Of a stretch of DNA of 64,000 nt, positions 25,399 through 37,520 are shown in pieces. The number at the start of each line of letters is the position of its first letter. Position 1 is the stretch's first letter. Made by a program: the position numbers and the translations under genes. The DNA comes from Papaver somniferum (taxonomy: Eukaryota; Streptophyta; Magnoliopsida; Ranunculales; Papaveraceae), in the NCBI RefSeq assembly GCF_003573695.1, contig NC_039358.1:99696117-99760116 (forward strand), given 5' to 3'. Under the pieces are notes generated by a model. That model made no database searches. It saw nothing but the letters and a program-made list of their open reading frames with translations, and was not told the DNA's origin.

Positions 25399-26847
25399 AT
25401 GAATCTAATGAGTGATTCAGTTAACGTTCCACCAAGATAATGTAACTAATTATCCATTATAGAAATCGTCTATGAAGGCTTTTCTTCAATCCCGAGATTT
25501 TAATACATGGCTATTAATCGAAGACGGATACCAACGTCCGATAGACTATTCGGAGTCAGAGTTCAAACATCTAGCGTTGTATACTCTTGAAGAAAGCATT
25601 ATTGCAAAACAGAATTCTGATGGTATAAACGCCATTTTACATGCAGTTAGTGAAGATCTTCTTCATCATGTGTTGTCTTGCAGAACTTCTAAAGAAGCAC
25701 GGGATATTCTTGAGACTGTATTCGAATGAGATGAATCTGAAAAAGAAGATAGACTTCTCACCCTTTCATTTGAATGGGAACATCTCCATATGGATGATAA
25801 CGACACCTTCGAGGACTTTAACTCTAAACTTTCTGAGATTTTTAATGCATCTTTTCTCCTTGGAAGGCAATACCTGAAAAGGAAATAGTTTTCAAAATTC
25901 TCAGATCATTACCATCCAGATACGAGTCTAAGAAACATGCCATAATAGAAGGAAATGATCTTTCTACACTTTTTCGAAGCTCTCTTGTAGGAAAGTTAAA
26001 GATCTTTGATAGAGAAATTTTGCTGAAGAATCAAACTGAGAAACGTTGCCAAAAGGTTATGGCATCTGTTGAAAAGTAGCTTGACTCAACTATTGTGCTT
26101 CTTGTGCAACGAATTAAGAAAATTTTATCTTGTGATAAACGTGTTCCTGATACATTATCAGTTTGCCATTAAAAGGTTAATGATGAAGTTCAATGCTTCA
26201 AGTGTCGTAAATTCGGATATATAACAAAACACTGTCCCAGCAGAAAAACTAGAAAGTGCAATAGAGCGTATGTCTCCACTCTTGATGATATTCCAGAGGA
26301 AGAATCCAATGAAGAAATATCTAATTGCAATGCACTTCTTGCCAACTCTAATTGTGATGATTCCCGTGAGTATAATCAACTCCTAGAAAAACTTGAGTTG
26401 GGAATTAAGGAAAATGAAAGGTTAAGCATAGATCTTGAAAACCTTTTGAATTTCATTTCAGATAAACCATGTATGGTAGAATCTGAACCAAAAAAATTGG
26501 GTGAAATACCAAGAGAATCGGAAACCAGTTTTTCTGATGACACAACAAGTTCTTCATGTAAAGAAAATGATCTCGCTACAATCCTTTGCGAAATCAAACT
26601 CATCCAAGCCCTTCGAAAAGGGATAAGGAAGACTGGAAAAATATTTGGCTTTCAAAATGTGATTGCAAACTCTCGCAATTACAAGAGAGAGGAAGAACAG
26701 AAGGAAACACAGTCCACTGTGTTGATAAATCATCCTAAGGATTCTTTTGCTAATAATGGTGAGAATAATTCTCACCTCGACACACTGATGGTGTTGAGTT
26801 TTGCATCCTCACTTGTTGCCCAAAATTCTGATTGTGAGGAAGCATAA
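25399..26847 (+). pseudogene. Copia gag relic of element B-C
   Basis: It starts at ATG 25399 by comparison with element D (SVNVPPR). It then has WLLIEDGYQRP, AKQNSDGINAILHAVSEDL, and the UBN2 core (FNSKLSEIFNASF, KILRSLPSRYESKKH, LVGKLKIFDRE). The zinc knuckle CFKCRKFGYITKHC has Tyr in place of the His ligand. A last open block (26398-26847) is Glu/Lys/Ser-rich. Damage includes in-frame stops near 25440, at 25727-25729, near 26077 and near 26170, and a frame change near 25862. It was the capsid/nucleocapsid protein; this copy cannot make one. Confidence 0.85.
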
Positions 26848-29170
26848 ATATGGGCAAGTTATTCATGATTGTTTCTTTTAGTGAAAAATATTTAATATTT
26901 CTTATTTTTGGGAAAGAATAATTTCGATTTTCTTTAAACCAAATTTTTTATATATATTCCTTGATTTTCTCCCATAAATCTTCTTCCTGTCCGAAAGAAG
27001 ACTATCATATTTCAATGGAGAAATCTGGAAAAAAAAATCATCTCTTGGTGATCTAGCACTCTGTGCGTCAGTTATGACTGAAACTCATGATGTTCCTCTC
27101 ATGATAACCCTCAAGACTCTCTAAGAAAACAGATTCACTCTGTTAAAGGTTGTATTAGGTATCATGAACTGATGACAAAGGATTCAAAAGAAGTACTAAA
27201 TCTTCATTCTCAACTGCTGGAGATGAACATATCTACTGAAAGAGGAAGTACTCAGAGGAATTTGAATCCAGTTTTTGAAAGCAATCTTCACAAGAAACGA
27301 GAGAGAGAATAATAGACATCAATTTTTGATTTCTTTCATTGATTGTATTGGTCTATTATGAATAAAATTATTTGTTTGGTAATTTTTCTTGTGATAGTTT
27401 TCGGTTTACATAGCATGTGCTTAATTGCTTTTACCTTATTGCTATGTATGTTTATGGGATGTTTGATTTCGGTTTTACTACCTTAATATTCGATCTCATA
27501 TATTGTGAACCCTTATGGTTTGGGTGACTTTTTGATTTAGCAGGATTAAGTTCTAGCCCATGTTGGTAGTCTTTATCAAAGGATCATGAGGGGTTCTAAT
27601 AGAAACAATATGTGAAAAAGTCACAATATGTTGAATCGTTTTTGGTTTAGCATAAAAGCATATGTGTTTCGACGGTTTTCAACTTTTGCTTGCAATTGTT
27701 AAAACCGGTTTTCAACCTTTCTCTGCTAAAGGTTGAGGTTTGTTGTTATTCTTTTGTTTATGCATAAGGATGACAACGTGATGATATTTCGATATCAATT
27801 CTCCCTGGACGAAGATGCAATCATATTGGAGAAGTGGATGCGATATTTGAGGTAACAATCTTGTTAGTTATTTGTTTTCCTATTTAAGAAAAGTCTGAGT
27901 TTATATTATATATATTTGTTGCTTTTGCTTAACAAAATTTTGGTTCAATTGATGTTTATTCCATGATGTGTGTGTGGATGTGTAATTCAATTGTCTCCGG
28001 TTAAGAAAAACTATTGTTATCTTGGTTTATTGTGTGGTATCAATTGTTTAGGCTTACAAAATTTCGGTACAATTGATGTGTGTGTGTGTGATTCAATTGG
28101 TTCCGGTTAAGAAAAACTATTGTTATCTTGCTTTTGTATGGTATCAATCATTTAGGCTTACAAAATTTCGGTGCAATTGCGGTGCTTTTAATGTTTATGT
28201 TGTTTCAATTGCTTCCGGTTGAGGTGAATAATTATGCAAGTTGATTTATTTTGGTTTGTATGAATTATTTATGGCTTAACGAAATAAATTGTATTCGGGA
28301 TGAGTTGTTTATCCAATTCGATTCCGGATAAGAGAAACTAAGTTAATTCTGATCTTAGTTAGACTTACCGAAGTGAGGTTTCGGTTATTCAAGTCTAATC
28401 GAATTCCTTAACAAGAAATGCTAGTTAACTAACCTAGTACTTGTCTTGTTTAAAATTGAAAGGTCTAAGTTTATGGATAATTAGAACCTGATGAGAAAAA
28501 TGGAGTTTATCTTTATTTTGGTCTTATCGAATTAAGCGGTTGTTTTTGAACAATCGGTTTAGCAAAGGGACTAAGGTGCTTAGTTGTTTTTGGTTTGATA
28601 AACTAAATTGTAAAAATTGTTTCGGACGATTGTTTCCTTGGTAACATATCAAAATAAGACTACTTGTAGTTTCGGTTTTGATATTGGTTATCAGAACATG
28701 ATGTGTGGAACCCTCGTGCCTAACTCTACAGGTTTGCAAGTCTATTCTGAGATTTGTAAGATTCTTTTCGTGTTGTCCTTTATTTTTTCGTTTCTTTGTC
28801 ATTTTTGTGACAAAAAGGGGGAGAAATATATGGAGTAAACATTTGATGCTGGCATTGATTTTATATTGATTGGCATCGCTAGGGAAAAGAACATTAGTAC
28901 TTGAATGCTTATCTAACGAAAGAGTGAAAGCACGGACTAAGGGGGAGTAACATGTCATATAAAGTGGTATAACAAAGACGTGCGGATTGAATATCTACCT
29001 ATCTTCCTTAGGGGGAGTATTTGCTTTGTTATTATAATGTCAACATCGGCATTTTCAAGGATTGAATGTAAGTAGTTTTACTGTGTTGTTGAATCGGGAA
29101 TCAAGCGGATTGTAATGAATTCTTGTAATTTGTTTATCCATATGATGTAAGAGTTTTGTCACTAAAATTG
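26848..29170 (+). other. 3' non-coding region of Copia element B-C
   Basis: No gene seen. The 3' half consists of degenerate repeats of about 90-130 bp built on 'ttggtttc', 'acaaaatttcggt' and 'caattg...ttccggttaag' (27880-28330). It contains polypurine tracts at 28812-28825 ('caaaaagggggaga'), 28938-28950 and 29008-29020. Confidence 0.7.
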
Positions 29171-29183
29171 AAAAAGGGGAGAT
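29171..29183 (+). other. Polypurine tract of Copia element B-C
   Basis: AAAAAGGGGAGAT abuts the LTR start (TATTAG, originally TGTTAG). Confidence 0.85.
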
Positions 29184-31915
29184 TATTAGAGAATTGCTCG
29201 GTTGAACCCACCAAGCGTTGGTATGTCTAGTTTGGTTGTCATATTTTAGTGAATCAAAACTCATGTTAAGAGTCGCTTGATTATGTACTAGAGTCAACTT
29301 TGTATAGGTTAGCTTGAAAGTATTAGGATATGAGACATTACAAGTATTGGGAAGTCTTGAAGATGTGAAGAAGCAAGGAGCTACAACGGAAACAATCATC
29401 CTTCCACTTGAGGTTAGTGATATCTGACTTGAATTGTTTCATTCCCTAACGTATCTTTCAAGTCGTGCATATTGAAAACATAATTGCGAAGCATATTTGA
29501 ACTCTAGATAGACATAGTATTAAGGAATACAATACGAGGTTTATTGATTAACCACTAAACTTTGTAGATAAAACATCGCCATAATCATTTGAATGCTATT
29601 GTGATTATGTATGGGTATGAGGTGAGGATTTCATCCCAGGGAACAATGTTTACATGTGTTCTAAGGAAGTAAGTTCATAAACTTGTTTGTGGACCGAAAA
29701 AGAAATTTCCAGGTGTTATTGGTTTTGTTATTCATTGCATATCTTATGAACAACCAATATGTGTGATAGAGTATAACCGCTCACAACTTGTTGTGTTCTT
29801 GGTAGAACTATTCACAAAGGCCTGACTTATGTATTAGTATAACTTTTATTAGTAAAACCGATCTTAAGTAATCACTTGTGGTATGATCGGGTTTGTGTGT
29901 CTGACCAAATATGGGAGAGGGGAACCGATCTTAGTAAGAGGTGCAGTATATCACAAGGGGAACCGATCCTTGTATGGGGTGCAGCAAGGTTTATAGCAGA
30001 AAGGGGAACCGATCCTATGGACATGTGCAACACGTTTTTAGGCAAATGGGAACCGATCCTATGGACATGTGCAACGCATATAAGTTAGATACCATATATA
30101 TGTGGGGAACCGATCCTAGTACCTAGTCAACCGAATTTTGGAAAGCTAGTGTGACTATGCACAGTACTCACATGGAGGTAGAACCGAAACTTGTTTTGGT
30201 AGAACCGTTAAACCCATGATTGTGATTGAATGTTGGTTTGATCAATCACATAGTTCTTGAAAGTCAGATGAACCAATTCTAAACTTGTTTGGAAGTGTGC
30301 CAAATCGGTTTCAAGGTTGTAAGTGTGAAAGAAAACTTACAAAGTAAAGATGTCAACAAACTTTGAACACGTGCTATGAATGTTTATTTATTTAATTGTT
30401 CAAAGATATTCCTTAACGGTTAAGGGAAGAGAATCCCAGGATCGAAACATAAGTAAGTTAAGAATCTTTTAATTAAGGTTATTAATTTCATTTTGTAGGG
30501 AAATTCCAGAATTAGTAATGTGCATTTACTAATTAGATTTTCCGAGAGATTTCGATGGTTATTTTTGGACAGAGCATTTCCAGGAATTATGAAAACCGAA
30601 TATGTGCTTTATTGAATATCTTGAGAATATTTTCGGTTTTGGAAATTCCTTGGTGTCCAAACTACCTTGTCTATGAATACTTGAAGTTTTCTTTTCTAGC
30701 AAACTAATCCTTCGTAACAACAAACTTCCTCTTTTGTTTCTGTTACTGGTGCAGCCGCCTATCCGGAGAGGAGAGTAACCTAATTAGGAGAAATCTCTTA
30801 CGACCGCTCAGTTTAAAGTCTTCTTTGGGATTGAGAAGCTCTAGCGTGTACTGTTGGTGGGAAACTACATAATTGCGGTTTATCTTTTGTTTTCGATTGA
30901 TTTGATTAACTAACGGTGGTTGAAATCTGATTGCACCTAGTTTGTTTATTCTTGAGAATCTTCTCTTCTGATATAAGATTCACTCAAACTAGTTCAGAGT
31001 TTCGACGGGGATCTTTAGACTGTTGTTAGTTCTAAAGACGATCTTGTGATAATCCATTGTTAATAGACTCCGTTCTGTGCGTGATTGATCACAAGAGATT
31101 CAAGTGATTGTGTGCAGGTTTTTATTGAAGATTTAAGAAGATTTAAAGATAAAGAAGATATTGAAGATCTGACTTGGGTTTTATAATCTTTGGTGTGCAC
31201 AATACTTGTTTCGGTAAAAGAGGATCTAATTAATAATTTGTTTATCCTTGTGGTAGATTGGATTGATTAATTGAGTAGATCGGCATCAACAAGATTCATC
31301 GGATTAAAGGTGTTGTTGGCTTAATCTTAAACGATTACTTCGGTAATTGAACATAAGATACATCTAAGGACCTGACGAAGGAGTTTATGTTAAGATAAAC
31401 GGAAGAGCCTTTGTCCGACTCATCACTTTGTTGAATAGAGTTGATACCAAACAGATTTGTAGTTCCTTTACTGTTTGGAATGCGAACCAAAGGAATTGTT
31501 CCAAGTACGTGACTTATTCATAAGTCGGAGGCGTGGGAATACAGACGGAACTAGGTGAACTATAGGGTTAGTTACTTGGTCTCAACTATATGAAGTTAGG
31601 TGTAATTTTGTGTAGCGGATTAATCCTGAGAGTATTCAATTCTGGATAAGGTCCCGGGGTTTTTCTGCATTTGCGGTTTCCTCGTTAACAAAATCTTGTT
31701 GTGTCATTTACTTTTATTTTCCGCATTATAATTGTTTTATTATAATTAAAGTAAATTACACAAAGGTTAATTCCTATTTACTTGATAATCAATCCTATTG
31801 TGTTTGATTAGTTGTATTGTCTCAACTCAGTTCATAGACAATCACTTTTGGAGAAAGGACTTATAGGTAGGAAAAGTTTTAGCTTGAGGTATATTTGGGT
31901 ATCCTCACATTTTCA
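29184..31915 (+). repeat. 3' LTR (C) of Copia element B-C
   Basis: 2732 bp, close to LTR B but lacking about 115 bp near its end: 31799-31815 goes straight from 'tgtgttt' to 'gattagttgtattgtctc'. The first base pair has changed from TG to TA. Confidence 0.9.
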
Positions 31916-31920
31916 GTTTT

Positions 31921-32309
31921 CCCAATCAGAAGTGAGAGTTTGAAGTCCAGCTTCCTTTTCTAAAGTGTTACCTTCGAATACGATCTGAAGATTATCCCAA
32001 GCTTCCTTTGAAGATTGGCATGTTGATACATGATGTTGTAGATCACGACTTGCAGCATGTATAATAGCATTCAAACCATCTGAATTTTGTTTTGCAAAAG
32101 CCTTTTTTCGCTTGTATAACCCACTAAGCGTTTAAACTCAGTTTCCGAATTTTCTATTTTCGGGCGATTATAACCATCGACGACTAATAACCAAGTATTA
32201 CTCGTGTTTGAAGAAAAGATCTCATAGAAGATTTCCACCACAGATAGTTTGTTCTGTCAAATCTTGGCGGTACGTTAACTGAAATCGATTCATGTGAACT
32301 CGAGTTCAT
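31921..32309 (-). pseudogene. Copia gag of element D, N-terminal part
   Basis: The ATG at 32309 is 57 bp from the primer binding site. VNVPPRFDRTNYLWWK is the usual start of plant copia gag. WLLVVDGYNRP and AKQNSDGLNAIIHAASRDL follow, matching element B-C. One frame change lies near 32110. The reading continues across the B-C insertion at 21914. Confidence 0.75.
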
Positions 32310-32365
32310 CTCTTACAGGTTGGATTGCACCAAATACAGATTGTTAGATCTTTTCGTGTTTGCCT

Positions 32366-32378
32366 GCTCTGATACCAA
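32366..32378 (-). other. Primer binding site of Copia element D
   Basis: Minus strand TTGGTATCAGAGC, the initiator-tRNA-Met type site of Ty1/copia elements, directly inside LTR D. Confidence 0.9.
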
Positions 32379-33685
32379 TTGAAAAGACGAGGGTACCCAA
32401 ATATACCGCAATCTTTAATTTATCCACCTAGAAGTCCTCTTACCGAAAATGATTGCCTATGGACAAAGTCGAGACAATACGACAAATCGATATTCACACT
32501 TCGTGTGATCTTCTATGGATACGAGATCGAGACAATACAACAATCAAAGTGTGATTACTTGATAATAGGTTCGGCCTCAACCAAATTCTATAGGTTCACT
32601 ATCAAATAATACGGAGTTAACATTTGTGTGATTTACTTTAAATTATAATAATAACAATTATAATTGCGGAAAACAAAAGTATATGACACATCAAGATTTT
32701 GTTAACGAGGAAACCGCAAATGCAGAAAAACCACGGGAACTAGTACAGAATTGAATACTCTCAGAATTAAGCCGCTATACAAAGTCTAAAACAAACTTCG
32801 TATAGTTGAGACCAAGCAACTAAACCTAGTTCACTTAGTTTCTCCAGTCTCACTGCGCTTCCGACATTCAATAAGTGCACGCACTGGAACAATTCCTTTG
32901 GATCGTATTCCAAACAGTAAATGAACAAAAATTTGTTTGGTAACAACTCTATTGATTCTTTCAAGATAAAGATATCTCAAGTCATATGCAAAGGCTCTTC
33001 CGTTTAAACTAATAAACTCCTTTGCCTGGTTAGATCAATCCAATCTCTATTACCTAAGTAATAAGATTCGGATTTGTAACAATCAAAATAGATCTCAAGA
33101 AAACTATCAGGTGTTATCGATCTCACGCAACTAATCAGTCGAATAAATCTGATTCTAGTTGGATCCCAGCCGATTAAGGTTTGTGCTACATAAAGATATG
33201 AGAAACCAATAAGAAATCTTCTTTGTCTTCAAATTTTCTTTAATATTCAATTAAACCTGCACAACATCACTTGAATCTCTTGTGATCAATCATGCACAGA
33301 ACGGAGTTTGTTAACAGTGGATTATCACAAGATGTCTTTAGATCTACAAACATTTCTAAAGATCTTGTCAACACTTCGATCTAGTTTGAGTGAATCTTAT
33401 ATCAGAAGAGAAGATTCTCAAGAATAAACAAACTAGGTGCAATCAAAGTTCAACAACCGTTAGTCAATCAAATCAATCGAAAACTAATAAACTTCAATTA
33501 TCTAGTTTCCCACCAACGGTACTCGTAGAGCTTCTTGATCCCACAGAAGTCTTTAAACAAGCGGTCGTAAGAGATTTCGCCTAATTAGGGTACTTTCCTC
33601 TCCGGATAGACGGCTCCACCAGAAACAACAAAAAAATGAAGTTTGCCTGGCTCTTAGGATAGTTTACTAGAAATGCAAACTTAGG

Positions 33686-33694
33686 TATTTATAG
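33686..33694 (-). promoter_or_regulatory. TATA box in Copia LTR D
   Basis: Minus strand CTATAAATA, the same context as 17210-17218. Confidence 0.45.
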
Positions 33695-34191
33695 ACCAAG
33701 GATGTTTGGACACCAAGGAATTTCCAAAACCGAAGTATTCTCAAGATATGCAATAAATGCCCAAATTGGTTTTCATAATTCCTGGAAATGCTTTGCCCAA
33801 TATTTTCTGAAATCTCTCAATAGAAAATCTCCAATTAGTAAATGCACATTACTAATTTTTATTCTCTGGATATATGCATTTAATTGCTGGTAATTAAAGC
33901 ATATAAAACTAACAACCTTAATTAAAAGATTATTAATTTATTTCGGACCGGGACCTCCTTGAGTAATTAAGGAATAACTTTGAACAATAAAAGATAAGAA
34001 TTATTGTTCGTGTTCAAAATATGTTGACATCTTTTCTTTGTAAATCATCTTTCATATTTACAATCTTGGAATCGATTATACCACACTTCCAAACAAGTTT
34101 AAAATTGTTTCATTTTAATTCCAAAACAACTATGTGATTGATCAATTATCAAATCACAATCAATGGGTTCAATCGGTTGTACCAATCAATA

Positions 34192-34512
34192 GGATCGGTT
34201 ATACTTTAATATGGATTACTTGTGATCGTACACACAAGTTACCAGGACCGGTTACATCAGTTACCAGGATCGGTTACGTCAATTACCAGGACCGGTTACC
34301 ATATACTCATGGTATTGCTTGTGATCGGTCACACCAGTCACTAGGATCGGTTACACCAATTACCAGGATCGGTTACACCAATTACTAGGACCGGTTACAC
34401 CAATTACAAGGATCGATTACACAACTCTTTTGTGATCGGTCACACCAATTACTAGGATTGGTCACACTAATTACAAATATCGATCATACATCTCGGGTGA
34501 TTACTTAGGGTC
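34192..34512. repeat. Minisatellite in Copia LTR D
   Basis: About 12 degenerate tandem units of roughly 20-24 bp around 'accaggatcggttacacc'. LTRs A, B and C carry instead longer units (about 42-47 bp) ending in 'ggggaaccgatcct'. The shared core is 'aaccgatcct' and its complement. Confidence 0.75.
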
Positions 34513-35230
34513 GGTTACACTAATTAATAAAAACTATTCATACCAAATCATAAGCCAGGCATTGTGATTAGTTATACCAAGATACATAATGATAAGTTAT
34601 ACTAACTCACACATATTGGTAATTAAAAGATATGCAATGAATAACCATACCAATAAGCCTAGCGATTTCCCCTTCGATTCATAAAACAAGTTCATGAATG
34701 TACTTCCTCTAAACAAATGTAAACATTGTTTCCTAGGATGAAATCTTCACCTTTACCCATACACATAATCACAATAGCATTCATATGATTATGTCGATGT
34801 CATATCTACGAAGAAGATAACCATTATACTTTGTAGTCTAATTCCTTAATACTACAATCATATGATCATGTCTCACTACTAAAGTAAAATATTCATTCAC
34901 AGCTTCGTAGTTATGTTTTCAATATAACATGACTTGAAAGATACGTTAGGAATGAAACAGTTCAATTCAATATTACTAACCTCAAGAGGAAGGATGATAT
35001 CGTCGTTGTAGCTCGTTACTTCTTCACGTTCTTCAGGTATTCGAGTAATACTTTTATGTCTCATAATCCTATATTTTCTAGTCTAACCTATATGCAGTTG
35101 TCTCTAGTACATAATCAAGCGACTCTTAGATGAGTTTTGATTCACTAAAATATGACAACCAAACTTGACATACCAACGTTTGGTGGGTTCAACCGAGCTA
35201 TGCTCTAACAAGTTGTTTCACCCGCTGTGA

Positions 35231-35458
35231 AGACTTATAGCACTCAACTCCTTTAGATCGTATTCCTAAACAGTAAAGGACTAATCTGTATTCGGTAACC
35301 GCTCCATCGATCTCAGGAACTAAATCAGAGATATTTGTTGAGTTATACCAAAGCTCTTCCGTTTAATCAATATAAACTCCTTTGTATCGGTTTAGATCAA
35401 CCAAGATCTGGATTATTGAGATAATCAAATCTCAGTTTACAACATATCAGATTTGGAT
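35231..35458 (-). repeat. Older Copia LTR fragment
   Basis: It resembles 32870-33070 of LTR D ('ttagatcgtattcctaaaca', 'aaagctcttccgttta', 'aactcctttg') in the same orientation but much diverged. It abuts element D, which may have inserted into it. Confidence 0.55.
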
Positions 35459-35480
35459 CCTGAAGAGAACCACCAAATGA

Positions 35481-35786
35481 TTGACCGTCGATCTACACAA
35501 GTTATGGAAATATCTTGATGTTAAGAAAGCAGTTTTATGGGCTATGTCACTAAAGTTGATTAACACCCATACTGAAGCAGATGTTGAGGTTGTAGTCAAA
35601 TCCATTATAGTAGATTTCTCTTTAGTTAGATGGGACAATAATACACGTGCTAGAGACACTCAATTATGACTTTGTCAGTTCAATTCACGCAAAGTGTCGT
35701 ATGTTAGCAGAGATAGTAACGGTGTACCTGATGCCATCTCAAAGTATTGCAGGAGAGAAAAATGTAATTTTAAGGAAACATGTAAT
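35481..35786 (+). pseudogene. RNase H-like (RVT_3) tail fragment of a LINE
   Basis: A frame of 62 codons (KAVLWAMSLKLINTHTEADV) and, after a stop, SYVSRDSNGVPDAISKY. The spacing and the 'vsRdsN.vpDaiskY' pattern resemble the RVT_3 RNase H domain that ends many plant non-LTR ORF2 proteins and their relics. There is no other domain upstream. Low-confidence family call. Confidence 0.35.
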
Positions 35787-36490
35787 GTAGCTGCTTAAAT
35801 TACCAATCCGGTAAACATGGACATGGCTTGTGTTTACTTAATACAGAATTTTCTATATCTAAGAAATAAAATATATTAAAGCTGCATTTATATTTTATGA
35901 TGCAGTATGTTTAGATTAGTCCGACATTGTATAAAAAATTAAAGATCCTGAGGTTTATAACCCCTAAAAACCCTAAACTTTGTAAGCCAGTTTTTGAAAT
36001 TAGTTAGGTCCATGGATTTCAATCTGGTGTCAGAGCACCAGTTTATTATGACAATTCGTTTGACCGTACTTTACTCCGCATTACCCAATTGATGTCCACG
36101 TGTTAGACCCAACAAAACTACCCGTGAAAATACATGTTGAGATGAGTCTGGCATTGTATTTGCATTCTTAATCTTTGAAGCCGGGTTTTTAGATTTGTTA
36201 GACTCATGAACTCCAATAGTACGAGGTCCAATGGTTTACGAACATTCTACCCCGTGTTTGCCCCTTATTATGTATTTTTATCTAACAAATTTGGATTCTT
36301 TGTGTGGGATACTTGAATTAATATACATTATATAAGTTTGGGATCAACAGACAAAAAAGTAACGATTTAATTCGTAAAATTTCGTATTAGAGCAACTAGG
36401 TTTTCTATTTTATTTTTTGGAAATTCAATACCGTATCCCGTCCGACTGGATCTTAAACTGATACGTACAAATATATATACTCGTGAAGGT
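35787..36490. other. Intergenic, no gene seen
   Basis: AT-rich. A phrase 'tctggtgtcagagcacc' (36023-36039) resembles a copia primer site preceded by 'aaaccctaaa', but no LTR pair is visible, so it is not called. Confidence 0.5.
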
Positions 36491-36506
36491 GGATCTGACT
36501 CTTTTC
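36491..36506. repeat. Left target-site duplication of the LINE
   Basis: 'ggatctgactcttttc'; 15 of 16 bases match 45487-45502. Confidence 0.85.
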
Positions 36507-36534
36507 GCATCCATTCATACAATGGCTCTCCCCT

Positions 36535-36690
36535 CTCTCCTCTCTCTCCCCTTCACCTAAGATTTCTCCCCTCTCGGTAACGGCTTCTTTATACCGTTCC
36601 TTTTCTGTTCCATTCTCCCAACGTCTTTCTAACGGCTCTTCTAGCCGCCGATCCCTCTTTCTGTGTCGGAATTCTCCTTGCTATCTCTGC
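36535..36690 (+). promoter_or_regulatory. Pyrimidine-rich LINE 5' UTR
   Basis: Repeated 'ctctctccc' phrases right after the 5' end of the LINE. This is the expected place of its internal promoter. No precise element can be defined. Confidence 0.4.
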
Positions 36691-37520
36691 TTTTGATGCT
36701 TCTCAACTAATCTCAAGCTCAATCCATGAACACTACTCACAAGCCTCACATTTGCAACTGCAATTGCATCAATTACACAACACAAATCACAAATACCACC
36801 CAAATCACAAAAAGCTCAAAAATCACTTACAACACACAAATCACTGAATTCATAACTTACAATCCGAAGAATCACACAGGAATGAATGCCCAAACCATCA
36901 AAGGCTACTCTGGCTTATCTCACGATTATTATGACACAAAAGCTCTCATGGGTTATTTTACAAAAACACATACCCAATTTCGTCTATCTCAGCATCTTTC
37001 TGTATTACTGGGACTTTCTTACCAAATACAACTTGCCACTAAACTCTCATTTCCTAGATTTAAATTACCTTGTTCAAGCTCTCAAAGCCAGATTTTTATT
37101 CTAGCAATGGGAGGAGTTTTTTTGAGACAGAAATCTCAACCAGTTAGTCTGAGGTTCTCTAGTTGCAAAGCCCCTTGGGAAATCAGCTGGATTTCTACAC
37201 CTCCTTCCCCTGGTATGTATCAGTGTACTATCTTGGCTAGTTTATCTAAACCGTCTAGAGGTGAGTACTTGACTCTCTTAGTGTTTGTTTCTCTACCCTC
37301 TACTCCTAATTTGCTCTATCTTCTATTGTCCAATAGCATATGCTCTTTATTGCCTGCTAGTACTACCAAGTCCCTTAAACCTGACTATTACTTGAACCTT
37401 GTTAGCACTCGAAATCCTTTCTATTGGGATCATTGCTTCTTTATTAGCATGTTTTTAACTAGGAATCAGCTACATTGCACTACTTTTTCTTTAAATCGAA
37501 ATAAAAACTTAAACATAGTA

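Larger units (their letters stand above)
21910..31920 (+). mobile_element. Non-autonomous Copia element B-C (Sirevirus-like), complete
   Basis: LTRs 21915-25329 and 29184-31915 enclose an internal region of 3854 bp. A perfect 5-bp target duplication 'gtttt' stands at 21910-21914 and 31916-31920. The primer site is 25331-25343. Only a gag relic (25399-26847) is coding; no pol is present, and the remaining 2.3 kb is non-coding. Several polypurine tracts with core AAGGGGGAG or TTAGGGGGAG (28812-28825, 28938-28950, 29008-29020) precede the final one, a trait described for Sireviruses. It inserted into the gag of element D in opposite orientation. Confidence 0.95.
18545..35210 (-). mobile_element. 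Non-autonomous Copia element D (Sirevirus-like), minus strand, interrupted
   Basis: Read from the right: 5' LTR 35210-32380, primer binding site 32378-32366, gag 32309-31921, interruption by element B-C, gag continuing 21914-20764, a 3' ORF 20503-20006 and a non-coding tail to 18545, where LTR A interrupts it. Its 3' LTR should lie left of the window. If B-C and one TSD copy are ignored, the gag frame runs on without a shift, which proves the nesting. The internal length visible is about 3.8 kb and contains no protease, integrase or RT, so the family needs a helper. Confidence 0.85.
32380..35210 (-). repeat. 5' LTR of Copia element D
   Basis: 2831 bp; on its own strand it runs TGTTAGAGCATAGC...CTTTTCA. 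It is the same family as LTRs A, B and C but clearly more diverged. The central minisatellite differs in unit from that of the other LTRs (34192-34512). Confidence 0.85.

Noticed and set aside
34190..34512. CRISPR-like regular repeats
   Set aside because: Units are degenerate and without unique spacers of constant length; this is a minisatellite in a plant LTR.
36023..36039. 'tctggtgtcagagcacc' as a Copia primer binding site
   Set aside because: No LTR end or LTR pair could be matched around it.
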